Below, one piece after another: positions 8,227 through 16,565 of a DNA stretch of 64,000 nt. The position numbers and the translations under genes are program-made. The stretch lies in NCBI RefSeq assembly GCF_017255015.1, contig NZ_JAFKCS010000012.1, positions 35,646 to 99,645 of the forward strand, given 5' to 3'. The notes under the pieces were generated by a model. That model saw nothing but the letters and a program-made list of their open reading frames with translations, searched no databases and was not told where the DNA came from. Each line of letters opens with the position of its first letter. The first letter of the stretch is position 1. This stretch comes from Bowmanella yangjiangensis. Its GTDB lineage: Bacteria; Pseudomonadota; Gammaproteobacteria; Enterobacterales; Alteromonadaceae.

Positions 8227-9201
8227 ATGACACAACAGATTCGCATCAGTCAAACCGGTGGCCCACAAGTAATGGAACTGGTCACCCTGGATCCTGGTCA
8301 ACCTGGGCCTGGCGAAGTCCGCCTGCGCCAACACGCTATCGGCCTGAATTATATTGATGTGTATTTTCGTACCGGTCTGTATCCACAGCCACTGCCTGGT
8401 GGTTTAGGTTTGGAAGGCGCAGGTATAGTGGAGTCGGTCGGAGCAGGCGTGGATATTGTTCAGCCTGGTGATCGCGTCGCCTACGCAGGTGGCCCCACAG
8501 GGGCCTATGCTCAAGTGCGGGTTATGCCAGCGGCAAACCTGGTAAAGTTGCCCGATGACATCAGTTATGAAACAGCCGCCGCCATTATGCTCAAAGGCCT
8601 GACAGTGCAATACTTGCTGCGGCGTACGTATCAAGTGCAAGCAGGCCAAACCATTTTGTTTCATGCTGCCGCTGGCGGGGTAGGACTGCTGGCCTGCCAA
8701 TGGGCCAAAGCCCTGGGCGTGCGCATGATAGGAACAGTCGGTGACGCACAAAAGGCACAACTGGCCAAAGCCAACGGCTGTGCCGAAGTGATTAATTATA
8801 ATCAGGAGTCCTTCGTTGCGCGGGTCAGAGAACTGACCCATGGCGAAGGTGTACCTGTGGTATACGATAGTGTGGGTAAAAGCACATTTCAGGATTCCCT
8901 GGATTGTTTGTCCCCGCTTGGCATGATGGTGTCGTTCGGCAATGCCTCCGGCGCTGTACCAGAGTTTGCACTTAGTGAGCTGACACGCAGAGGTTCCTTA
9001 TTCATTACCCGGCCACGGCTGTTTGACTATGTTGCTAAGCGACAGGATCTGGAAACTATGTGTCAGGAGCTGTTTACTATGGTGCAACAAAATAACCTAC
9101 ACCCCCTGATCGGCCAGCGTTACGCATTAGCTGATGTGGCCCAGGCACATAAAGATCTGGAAGCCCGAAAACTGACCGGCTCGGCAATACTGCTACCTTA
9201 A
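8227..9201 (+). CDS. NADPH:quinone oxidoreductase (zeta-crystallin type)
   Basis: A medium-chain dehydrogenase/reductase of 324 residues lacking the zinc ligands of alcohol dehydrogenases, as expected for quinone reductases. Visible are the substrate-region GLNYIDVYFRTGLYP and the nucleotide-binding AAAGGVGLLACQWAKALG. The ATG at 8227 is preceded by AAGGA at good spacing. The last codons (KLTGSAILLP) are repeated as KLTGSAMLLP-stop at 11243-11277, beyond an AT-rich insert. This marks the 3' end of the gene as an integration site. The current end therefore lies next to or within acquired DNA. Confidence 0.92.
   Translation: MTQQIRISQTGGPQVMELVTLDPGQPGPGEVRLRQHAIGLNYIDVYFRTGLYPQPLPGGLGLEGAGIVESVGAGVDIVQPGDRVAYAGGPTGAYAQVRVMPAANLVKLPDDISYETAAAIMLKGLTVQYLLRRTYQVQAGQTILFHAAAGGVGLLACQWAKALGVRMIGTVGDAQKAQLAKANGCAEVINYNQESFVARVRELTHGEGVPVVYDSVGKSTFQDSLDCLSPLGMMVSFGNASGAVPEFALSELTRRGSLFITRPRLFDYVAKRQDLETMCQELFTMVQQNNLHPLIGQRYALADVAQAHKDLEARKLTGSAILLP
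9167..9188 (+). repeat. Left direct repeat at quinone oxidoreductase 3' end (att-like)
   Basis: This 22-bp stretch inside the last codons of the quinone oxidoreductase gene is identical to 11243-11264. The next 13 bp differ only at synonymous positions or at Ile/Met, so both copies encode the same C-terminus. The pair bounds an AT-rich insert. Confidence 0.85.
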
Positions 9202-9400
9202 TGTTTTGTTGCTGTTAAAGTGTAGACATATCAATAGAAATCTGATTAATTTGTTGCGCACACTTTATTCTAGTGCATTGTTTGCATGGAAGATTTATAG
9301 AACAAATGGTTAAGGAAGACCTTTACTAGATTATTTTGTAGTCCCTCGTCAGCGTTCTTTTTGGGTAAAGCTATCGTCTTAGTAGCCAAAGCCGTCTTAC

Positions 9401-9901
9401 ATGCGATTCGTTGAAAATATTATCAGCATCAAGGAATCTGCATATGAAAACAAAAATATTCCCTTTTATTACATTACTTCTTATATCTCATATAGCCTGG
9501 GGGTTCAGCATGCTCCTGACACGGCAAAGACTGAAGGTGGAGGAGGAAATGTAGAGCATATTCCAGTTACCGGGTCCCCTGTACCAGGCAATTCATCACC
9601 AATTGGCTCGCTTCCTGGGGCGCAAGGTGGTGGCAGTAACGGTGGCTATAGTGGTAGTGGTAATGGTAGTGGAACTGGAAGTATTGACGCACAAGAACAA
9701 TGTGAATTGAAAGCTCTTGATAGCAAACGTGTATGCCTAAATACAGCGAACGGAATTTATGCATCATCCGCTTTGCTATGTTTGGGGTTTACAAATCCAG
9801 TTGCGATAGCTGGCTGTGAAGGAGCTTCTTGGTTTGCATATGAAGATGCGAAGTCGGCTTGTGAACAAAGTTTTGCTCAAGCAACTGCTATGTGTGATTG
9901 A
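9401..9901 (+). CDS. Small secreted Gly-rich/Cys protein, apparent frameshift in signal peptide
   Basis: Unknown family. The frame ending at 9901 encodes a Gly/Ser-rich linker followed by a domain with five cysteines (CELKALDSKRVC, then LLC, GCEG, SACEQ and a final CD). The 5' part of this frame does not look like a real N-terminus. In another frame an ATG at 9444, preceded by AAGGA, encodes a good signal peptide (MKTKIFPFITLLLISHIAWG). The two frames would join if the five-G run at 9499-9503 were six Gs. The gene is therefore disrupted, mis-sequenced or recoded; the true product would be about 152 residues and exported. First gene of the AT-rich insert. Confidence 0.5.
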   Translation: MRFVENIISIKESAYENKNIPFYYITSYISYSLGVQHAPDTAKTEGGGGNVEHIPVTGSPVPGNSSPIGSLPGAQGGGSNGGYSGSGNGSGTGSIDAQEQCELKALDSKRVCLNTANGIYASSALLCLGFTNPVAIAGCEGASWFAYEDAKSACEQSFAQATAMCD

Positions 9902-9929
9902 AGTGATATTAGCGACGATAGTTGAAATA

Positions 9930-9950
9930 TGGCGACAATGTATGTCGCCA
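9930..9950 (+). terminator. Hairpin after the secreted-protein gene
   Basis: Perfect 8-bp inverted repeat TGGCGACA / TGTCGCCA with a 5-nt loop, 28 bp after the stop at 9901 and just ahead of the next gene. It lacks a T-run, so it could instead be an operator or mRNA-stabilising stem. Confidence 0.4.
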
Positions 9951-9963
9951 CAAAGAAATTGGA

Positions 9964-10986
9964 ATGCGCATGTTTAAAATCAAAAACTTTGCAGCGGTTA
10001 CGGCTTATTTGCTTACGCTACAACTGGTGGCCTCTCATTTGTCTAATTCTTCAATTAATTTTGGCCCCTTCAATGTGTTGTTGGCAGCAGGTGTAGGAGC
10101 TTTTTGTGGCAAGATTGATAAGGAAGTTACAATGAAGAGTTTTTTTAGCTTAGTAATTCTAACAATAGTTGCAATGTTTTTTGCTCACGAATTTGGATTT
10201 TTTAATAATCCTGAATCCAATTATAAAGACAACCTGACTTCTAAATTTGAAGCACTTAGTGTTATCGATTCTGGAAAAAGTAGTCATGATGATGAACATG
10301 CGAATAATGAAGGGGTTAATTCTGGCTCTATTCTAAAAGAATTGCATACTAATAATCAGCCAGGGATTGAAAATGGTGTTTATAGTGATATCTCCCTCTC
10401 AGAAAAGGAAACTTATGAGGCGAAAATAATCATGGATGATCTGGTGAATATGAGCGAGAAAGCAAAAATAAAAGATTGGCAAGGATTTACTGATGTGATT
10501 GAAGAAGCCAGCATAATCGAGCCTGAGAGCCTAAATTATGCCTTATTTCAGGCGCTTGTTTTTGAGGCTCCTCTGGAGTTAATAAAAGAACTGTTAAATA
10601 AAGGAGCATTTTTTACTCCAGAGTCTTTATCAGTCTTAGCTATAAAAGACAATGTATCACTTCTGAAGTCTCTAATTCCATTAGGTTTGGATATTCATAT
10701 GGTCAGTAAAGATTTTAATAATTCCATTTCCTATTCTTTAAAGGTCAATGCATCAAGAAGTGTGTTTGATTTCTTAATTGACAGTGGTGTTGATGTTCAA
10801 GTTAATGGTAGTTATACAGACTCTTTGATGTATGCATTGAAATTGTGTAGTCAAACAGTGGAATGCGAGTACTATGTGAAATCTTTACGAAAGAAAGGTG
10901 CGGTTTTTAAAAGCCAACATTTAGAGTTGCTAAATGATATTAGGCTCACCGATAGCAAGTTGTATAGTAACCTTATAGAAGGATGA
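9964..10986 (+). CDS. Membrane protein with ankyrin-like C-terminal repeats
   Basis: The N-terminus carries three hydrophobic segments (FAAVTAYLLTLQLVASHLS, FGPFNVLLAAGVGAFCG, and SFFSLVILTIVAMFFAHEFG) within the first ~75 residues. After an acidic low-complexity linker the C-terminal ~170 residues show degenerate ankyrin-type helical pairs (for example LIKELLNKGAFFTPESLSVL and VFDFLIDSGVDVQVNG). No enzymatic motif is visible. Start ATG at 9964 is chosen over an upstream TTG at 9922; an ATG at 9970 is also possible. Strongly AT-rich relative to flanking core genes, consistent with acquisition. The role is unknown. Confidence 0.6.
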   Translation: MRMFKIKNFAAVTAYLLTLQLVASHLSNSSINFGPFNVLLAAGVGAFCGKIDKEVTMKSFFSLVILTIVAMFFAHEFGFFNNPESNYKDNLTSKFEALSVIDSGKSSHDDEHANNEGVNSGSILKELHTNNQPGIENGVYSDISLSEKETYEAKIIMDDLVNMSEKAKIKDWQGFTDVIEEASIIEPESLNYALFQALVFEAPLELIKELLNKGAFFTPESLSVLAIKDNVSLLKSLIPLGLDIHMVSKDFNNSISYSLKVNASRSVFDFLIDSGVDVQVNGSYTDSLMYALKLCSQTVECEYYVKSLRKKGAVFKSQHLELLNDIRLTDSKLYSNLIEG

Positions 10987-10990
10987 TCTT

Positions 10991-11212
10991 GTGAACAACA
11001 GCACCCTAATCAAATATTCTACCAGAGACAAAATTGAAAGTTTCATATTCGGTGCTGTGATAGTTTACCTTATCGCTTTTGTTGAAGCGTCGGTTACAAA
11101 TCTAATTCTTGCCTTATTGATTGGTTACTTATTCGACAAAGTAACGAAGCTAAAGATACGAGTTGATAATATCGATTCAAAATGCGAAAAAGATAATGTA
11201 TGTAAATACTAA
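10991..11212 (+). CDS. Small membrane protein, 73 aa
   Basis: No family recognised. A central hydrophobic stretch (FIFGAVIVYLIAFVEAS and NLILALLIGYLFDKV) could form one long or two short membrane helices, flanked by charged tails. It starts with GTG only 4 bp after the preceding stop, so it is probably co-transcribed with the ankyrin-like membrane protein gene and is AT-rich like it. Last gene of the insert. Confidence 0.5.
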   Translation: MNNSTLIKYSTRDKIESFIFGAVIVYLIAFVEASVTNLILALLIGYLFDKVTKLKIRVDNIDSKCEKDNVCKY

Positions 11213-11242
11213 TATTACCTTGAATATCGCCTCTCAGACCCA

Positions 11243-11264
11243 GAAAACTGACCGGCTCGGCAAT
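11243..11264 (+). repeat. Right direct repeat: residual quinone oxidoreductase 3' end
   Basis: Identical for 22 bp to 9167-9188 and continuing in frame to a stop (KLTGSAMLLP then TAG at 11275-11277). No gene is attached to it, so it is a leftover or duplicated 3' end of the quinone oxidoreductase gene marking the right border of the insert. Confidence 0.85.
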
Positions 11265-11292
11265 GCTGTTGCCCTAGTGCCGGTCACACCAT

Positions 11293-12921
11293 CTATACCC
11301 GGAATTGGCTAACCAGTCTGGAGAGCCCCTGACTCAGGTTAGTGAGCGCCTGGGCGGCTTGGTCGCATTCCTCAATACCTCTGGCAGTTTGCTGAACCAA
11401 ACTATTGATATTATGTACATTTTTATCAACTTCCAAGGCCACAGCACTTTGTTCTTCAGCGGCGGTGGCGATTTGTGAGTTCATTTCAGATATCAAGCCT
11501 ATCGCATGATTTATCTGATCCAGCGCATCCTTCACCTCATCCGACAGGCTCACCGTATTATTGGCCTGTTCCAGGCTTTGCTGTACCGAGCTGGTCATTT
11601 TATTAGTGTCTTGCTGAAGATTATTGATAATCACCGCAATTTCACGGGTGGAATCCTGTGTCTGCTGGGCCAGGGTACGCACCTCATCGGCGACTACCGA
11701 AAATCCGCGTCCTTGTTCACCTGCTCGCGCTGCTTCAATGGCCGCATTCAAAGCCAATAGATTGGTCTGGTCGGCAATATTGTTGATGATCCCCAAGGCT
11801 TTACTGATATCCACCACTGCCGCCGACAGGGTCTTTGCTACTTCAGCACTTTGCTGCACATTCTTGCTTAGTTGCTGGATGCTGCCACGCGAACGCTCTA
11901 CCACCTGGTTACCCTGGTTGGTTAGCTGTTCAGCCTGCATGGCAGAATGATTGGCCTGTTCGGCATTGCCGGCCACTTGCGATACCGCCGCACTCATTTC
12001 GGTAATGGCTGTGGCTACCTGATCGGTCTCCATTAACTGTTGTTGGCTCTCGGCCCGGATCTCTTCCGTGGCCCCCGTTAATTGCCGGGCAGAGTCAGCC
12101 AACGAGGTGGCTGAGTCCGCTACTTCCTTAACTAAGTCGCGGATCTTGACAACAAACTGATTGAAGTAGTCAGACAGCCTGGAAAGCTCATCCTGCCCTT
12201 CCACACTCAAATTGACAGTCAAGTCGCCTTTGCCCTGGGCGATATCCTTCATGGCCCCAACAACATGATGCAAAGGTGTCAGCACACTGCGGGATACCAG
12301 ATAAATTAACCCCGCCAGTATCACCACAATCACCAGGGCAATTTTCAACATACTGAAAGCCGCGGCCCAGAAGGTATCCGCAACATCATCAATATAAATA
12401 CCGGTGCCAACGATCCAACCCCAGGGCTGATAGAGTTTTACAAAGGTAATCTTAGGCACGGGCTCTGACTGCCCTGGTTTGGGCCAGTTGTACTGCACAG
12501 TATGTACGCCATCATCTCGCACGCCAACCACCATATCGTGGAACAGACGGTTACCTTCCTTATCCTGGAAAGCATCAACGCTGGTGCCATCTAAATCCGG
12601 ACGGAAAGGGTGCATCAACATGGTTGCTTCACCATCGATGACAAAATAGTAGTCGTCATCCTTGTAACGCATCGTCTTCAGGGCCCCTAAAGCCAAGCGC
12701 TGCGCTTCCTCCATAGTGATTTCACCGCTTTGCGCCCTGGAGCGGTAATTGTCCAGCAGACCTTCTATAGATTCGGCCAGAAACCGGGTGGTCAGACGCT
12801 TCTCTTCAAGAATGGTGCTGTTAAGTCCGTTTAATATCAGCAAACACAAAGCCAACTGTCCTGCAATGGCAACAACCAAGATACTCCAGAGACGCTGGCG
12901 AATGCTCAAACGATTTAACAT
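11293..12921 (-). CDS. Methyl-accepting chemotaxis protein with single Cache domain
   Basis: A 542-residue chemoreceptor. A membrane helix near residues 11-32 is followed by a periplasmic sCache domain ([36 protein letters not shown]). A second membrane helix at about 188-210 leads to a HAMP domain and a cytoplasmic signalling domain with the hairpin tip [17 protein letters not shown]. The family senses small molecules (often organic acids for sCache_2) and controls CheA. No chemotaxis gene is adjacent. It is transcribed toward the residual quinone oxidoreductase end. Confidence 0.93.
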   Translation of the reverse strand: MLNRLSIRQRLWSILVVAIAGQLALCLLILNGLNSTILEEKRLTTRFLAESIEGLLDNYRSRAQSGEITMEEAQRLALGALKTMRYKDDDYYFVIDGEATMLMHPFRPDLDGTSVDAFQDKEGNRLFHDMVVGVRDDGVHTVQYNWPKPGQSEPVPKITFVKLYQPWGWIVGTGIYIDDVADTFWAAAFSMLKIALVIVVILAGLIYLVSRSVLTPLHHVVGAMKDIAQGKGDLTVNLSVEGQDELSRLSDYFNQFVVKIRDLVKEVADSATSLADSARQLTGATEEIRAESQQQLMETDQVATAITEMSAAVSQVAGNAEQANHSAMQAEQLTNQGNQVVERSRGSIQQLSKNVQQSAEVAKTLSAAVVDISKALGIINNIADQTNLLALNAAIEAARAGEQGRGFSVVADEVRTLAQQTQDSTREIAVIINNLQQDTNKMTSSVQQSLEQANNTVSLSDEVKDALDQINHAIGLISEMNSQIATAAEEQSAVALEVDKNVHNINSLVQQTARGIEECDQAAQALTNLSQGLSRLVSQFRV

Positions 12922-13044
12922 GCAGTAACCCTCGTTTGGCCCGTGCCGACAGCATAAAGACTATCGACATGTGCTTTTCGTTATTAGAAACAAGAGAATA
13001 GCTGCTTTTTTTCAAGTATGCGCAGCACTACTACCAAAGGCTGA

Positions 13045-13920
13045 TTATTTTTTATGCGTAGCTGATAAAGCTAACACCCTATCCGGAAAATCACTTATCA
13101 AGCCATCTACCTCATAGGTCTTAAATCTTGCCATCTTGTCAGGATCATTGATGGTCCAGACCTGAATCCTGACACCCCGTTGATGTAAAGCCTTCACCAG
13201 AGAGGGAGAAACAACCCTGATTCCCGCCCAATACTCGGGTACTTGCACAGCCTGTCCACGCACAGGGAACAGATGTGACAGACCAATCTTCTCCAACAAC
13301 ACATACCAGGTTATTTCGCTTTTGGTCATCGCGGTCGCCACAGTAGGGCAGCCACGCCGAAATGCCAGCAAGGCGCTGGTATGAAAAGACGTTACCAGCA
13401 CCTTGTCCTGCATTTGATAGTTTTGAATAAGATGACACAGCAATTGACTAACCTGGAGATTGTCGGGTTTGATTTCCAACATATAGCGGGCATCAGGCAA
13501 GGCGTTGAAGACATCTTTTAACGCAGGGATCTGCACTTGCTGATCACGATAAGGAAATTGCCCTTCCTGCCGATGATGATAGCCCGCATTCAATGCCTGC
13601 AATTGGCTCCAGGTCATATCCTGAATGCGCCCCTGGCCATTGGTGGTTGAATCTACGGTATCGTCGTGGCGGGCCACCAATTGTTTGTCCCAACTGGCAT
13701 GAATATCCATCTCAATAACATCGGCCCCCAATTGCCAGGCATGCAGCGCGGCTTCAAGGGTATTCTTGGGTTTCAGGCCCTGCCCCGCACCATGGGCAAT
13801 CACTTCAAACCCCTGGCTCTGATAATAGGGGTGTGGCGCTATCTGATTAACCATAGGGGCCATAGAGAGTCCTGCCCATACCAGTACAACACCGAATACC
13901 CATTGCAGCAAATTGAACAT
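13045..13920 (-). CDS. Glycerophosphodiester phosphodiesterase family protein (GDPD)
   Basis: Hydrolyses glycerophosphodiesters to glycerol-3-phosphate and an alcohol. A TIM-barrel sequence with the E-x-D pair (ADVIEMDIHASWD) and the second catalytic His (LVARHDDTVD). The canonical HRG...PENT start is altered to HGAGQGLKPKNT, so the usual Arg and Glu positions differ; activity or substrate may be atypical. An N-terminal hydrophobic segment (LLQWVFGVVLVWAGLSMA) suggests export or membrane anchoring. The ATG at 13920 is preferred over a TTG at 13929. Monocistronic. Confidence 0.85.
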   Translation of the reverse strand: MFNLLQWVFGVVLVWAGLSMAPMVNQIAPHPYYQSQGFEVIAHGAGQGLKPKNTLEAALHAWQLGADVIEMDIHASWDKQLVARHDDTVDSTTNGQGRIQDMTWSQLQALNAGYHHRQEGQFPYRDQQVQIPALKDVFNALPDARYMLEIKPDNLQVSQLLCHLIQNYQMQDKVLVTSFHTSALLAFRRGCPTVATAMTKSEITWYVLLEKIGLSHLFPVRGQAVQVPEYWAGIRVVSPSLVKALHQRGVRIQVWTINDPDKMARFKTYEVDGLISDFPDRVLALSATHKK

Positions 13921-14001
13921 CAGAATCAATTGGTTAAGTAATGAACACCTATCTTACGTCCGGAAAGGATGACTGTGAACCCGGCCAGCCAGTCAAAAGG
14001 A

Positions 14002-14748
14002 TCAAATTACCTGCCAGATCAATTTTACCCCCATTAGCAGTAGCAACCCATGCAAGATCCCCATAAAAACCCTGTTATTCAACCGGGTACGCAACCACAG
14101 TCCCAGGCGATTACCCAGCCAGGTCAGCGGAAAGAAAACCAGCGCCAAGCCAGCCAGATGCCAGTCAAGCACGCCGTAATAAACAAAGGGGAATAATTTT
14201 GCGACATTCATACCCGCATATACCACCGCGCTTGTCGCCACTAAGGTCGCAGGAGGCAGGGTTAGCGACAACAAATGCATCATCAGAGGAGGGCCCCCGG
14301 CATGCAGCAAGGTGCTGCTTAATCCAGATGCAGAAGCCAGCACAATCCCGGCAGGCCGGCTTGCCAACCAGGCACAATGCAGATGTCGGCCCAACAGATA
14401 GCGTAGTGCAAACAAACAACTCAGTGCACCAATCAGCCCTTGTAACCAGAGCGTGGGAAGATGGCCAAGCAGCAAACTGCCCAGTAATAAACCTATTGCC
14501 ACGCCGGGTAATAAAAGTCGTAGTCTTACGCCGTCCCATTGGCGCCAATAGCTTTTTAAACTGAACATATCGGCCAGCAGCAACAGCGGTAACATCAGCC
14601 CCAAAGCCTGCTGAGGCGACAACACCAACAGTAGAAGGGGCACAGAGAATATCCCCAGTGCCCCGGCGAATCCGGATTTGGAAATCCCGGTCAACACCAC
14701 AACCAGTGAAATCAGACCTAGACCGAAGGGATCCAAATCCATCAGCAT
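14002..14748 (-). CDS. TauE/SafE family membrane transporter (putative sulfite/organosulfonate exporter)
   Basis: A 248-residue integral membrane protein with about seven to eight hydrophobic helices and the TauE/SafE motif GISKSGFAGALGIFSVPLLL near the N-terminus. A second related half follows around GLSSTLLHAGGPPLMMHL. The family moves sulfite, sulfoacetate or other small anions across the inner membrane; the substrate is unknown here. Its ATG lies 2 bp after the pirin stop codon, so the two are translationally linked in one operon. Confidence 0.88.
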   Translation of the reverse strand: MLMDLDPFGLGLISLVVVLTGISKSGFAGALGIFSVPLLLLVLSPQQALGLMLPLLLLADMFSLKSYWRQWDGVRLRLLLPGVAIGLLLGSLLLGHLPTLWLQGLIGALSCLFALRYLLGRHLHCAWLASRPAGIVLASASGLSSTLLHAGGPPLMMHLLSLTLPPATLVATSAVVYAGMNVAKLFPFVYYGVLDWHLAGLALVFFPLTWLGNRLGLWLRTRLNNRVFMGILHGLLLLMGVKLIWQVI

Positions 14749-14750
14749 AG

Positions 14751-15449
14751 TCAGCTTGCCTGCTCCGGCAAATCAAACCACAGCGCCTGCATGTCTGTAT
14801 CAGCCTGTAAAACCAACGCATCGCTTCGCACCAGACCGACCCCATCACCTCCTTGCAAGCGTTGCTGGCCACTGTGCGCCTGGCCACTGAGTATGTGCAA
14901 ATAGCCGCTGCGGCTACCAACCTGCAGCTCGATGCTCTCCCCGGCCTTAAGCTCAAGGCGCGACAAAGTGGCATCCTGACGGATAGACAAGCTGCCATCT
15001 CTGCCATCTGGCGTCACTAGTGCCGTGAGTTTGCCATGCTGCTTGATGGTCGCCTGTTGGTAGCCGGGTTTGACCCCACGCATATTGGGCTGAATCCAGA
15101 TCTGCAAAAAATGCACAGGGTCGTTTGCGGACGCATTGTATTCCGAATGCATAATACCGCTGCCAGCACTCATCAGCTGCACATCACCAGCAGGGATGAC
15201 AAACTCGTTACCGGTACTGTCTTTATGTTGCAAAGCACCATCCAGCACATAGGAGATAATCTCCATATCGCGGTGACCGTGCGTATCAAACCCAGCACCA
15301 CCGCGCACCCTGTCGTCATTGATAACACGCAGTGCGGAAATACCCATATGCTTGGCATCATAGTAGTGGCCAAATGAAAAAGTGTGACGGCTGTCCAACC
15401 AACCAAAGTTAGCCCGACCGCGATCATCAGCAAGTCTGATGTAATCCAT
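14751..15449 (-). CDS. Pirin family protein (YhhW-like bicupin)
   Basis: A 232-residue bicupin resembling E. coli YhhW, a quercetin 2,3-dioxygenase-like protein. The pirin signature is visible in the N-terminal half: TFSFGHYYDAKHMG, then GFDTHGHRDMEIISYVLDG with metal-ligand histidines, and IMHSEYNAS. It is upstream of and nearly overlapping the TauE/SafE gene and downstream of a LysR gene in the same direction. Natural substrate unknown; metal-dependent dioxygenase activity is inferred from the family. Confidence 0.9.
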   Translation of the reverse strand: MDYIRLADDRGRANFGWLDSRHTFSFGHYYDAKHMGISALRVINDDRVRGGAGFDTHGHRDMEIISYVLDGALQHKDSTGNEFVIPAGDVQLMSAGSGIMHSEYNASANDPVHFLQIWIQPNMRGVKPGYQQATIKQHGKLTALVTPDGRDGSLSIRQDATLSRLELKAGESIELQVGSRSGYLHILSGQAHSGQQRLQGGDGVGLVRSDALVLQADTDMQALWFDLPEQAS

Positions 15450-15489
15450 GATTTGTCCTCAATTTGAAGTTTACATGGACGTACTATAG

Positions 15490-15540
15490 AAACGAATTTA
15501 AAGAACTTAAATTAGATAATTATCCAAGATAAATTCGTTT
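15490..15540. promoter_or_regulatory. Interrupted palindrome upstream of the pirin gene
   Basis: Perfect 11-bp inverted repeat AAACGAATTTA / TAAATTCGTTT separated by 29 AT-rich bp. It lies between the LysR stop codon and the pirin start, so it could be a LysR binding region for the pirin-TauE operon or a transcript-end structure. Confidence 0.45.
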
Positions 15541-16453
15541 AATTCGAATTACCAAGTTGTTCAGCGGTCAACAGGCTTTCCGATTGATATCGCAGTTCTC
15601 CGATGAAAGTGCGCGCTGCCGGTCCCAAGCGATCCCCATCCGCAAAGCACAAATACAATTGGGCTGTTCGTTTTACTCCCTGTGCCAAAGGCAACGGCTT
15701 AAGCAGTCCAGACTGCAACTCTTGCTCAATGGCAGGCACAGGTAACCAGGCATAGCCAAATCCCTGGCTGATCATATCTATTGATGTGCGCACATGGCTC
15801 ACGGTCCAGCGCTGGTCAGCCCCCAGCCAGCCCACATCTTTACCTGAACTACTGGCAGAGTCCCTGACCACAATTTGCCTATGCGATTTCAAATCTTCAA
15901 AACTCAATGCCTGTTCTTGCTGATGCAATGCATGGCTAGGATTCGCCACGGCCAGAAACTCAATCTGACAAAACTCCTCATTAAAGCCGTTTGTCAGCGC
16001 CACGGGTGAGATTGCAATGTCCACTTTGGCTTTTTCCAACAGCTCCTGTGCACCACTGAGCACGGTTTCCATCAGCTCTATACGTAATAATGGAAATTGT
16101 GCAGATACTGTGTCCAGCACCCGGTACAGCAAATTCTGCGGGAACACCTCATCAACAGCGATTTTTAATTGGGTTTCAGTACCTGACCCTAATCCGGTTG
16201 CCACCGCCTCCAACTTTGCCGCTTCATCAAGTAAGTAGTTTGCCCGGCGCAACATTAACTCCCCTGCCTGGGTCAGGCCTACTTTTCGCCCCTGAACTTT
16301 AAGTAGCTTAATACCTAGCGAGTCTTCCAGCTTCTGCACCGCATGGTGAATGGTTGACTGGCTCTTGTGGATAGCATCGCCAGCCTGGCTAAACCCACCA
16401 TGTTCCACCACCGCGCGGAACATCCGCCATTGCCCCAATGTCGTTTTCAGCAT
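15539..16453 (-). CDS. LysR family transcriptional regulator
   Basis: Residues 5-65 form the LysR winged helix-turn-helix (FSQAGDAIHKSQSTIHHAVQKLEDSLGIKLL and TQAGELMLRRA). A LysR substrate-binding domain (about 90-295) follows. Total 304 residues is typical. It is encoded immediately upstream of the pirin-TauE/SafE pair in the same direction and may control it. The inducer is unknown. Confidence 0.92.
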   Translation of the reverse strand: MLKTTLGQWRMFRAVVEHGGFSQAGDAIHKSQSTIHHAVQKLEDSLGIKLLKVQGRKVGLTQAGELMLRRANYLLDEAAKLEAVATGLGSGTETQLKIAVDEVFPQNLLYRVLDTVSAQFPLLRIELMETVLSGAQELLEKAKVDIAISPVALTNGFNEEFCQIEFLAVANPSHALHQQEQALSFEDLKSHRQIVVRDSASSSGKDVGWLGADQRWTVSHVRTSIDMISQGFGYAWLPVPAIEQELQSGLLKPLPLAQGVKRTAQLYLCFADGDRLGPAARTFIGELRYQSESLLTAEQLGNSN

Positions 16454-16565
16454 TCACAAATCCTTATCGCAATCAGGCAGATGCCGCCCATTAATTCGCT
16501 TTAGCTATAAATACTAAGGGATTTTTTAAAAATTGGTTCAAAAATATCGAACAAACATAATGAAT

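Noticed and set aside
9202..11242. Integrase or transposase gene within the AT-rich insert
   Set aside because: All three genes were read through; none shows recombinase or transposase motifs.
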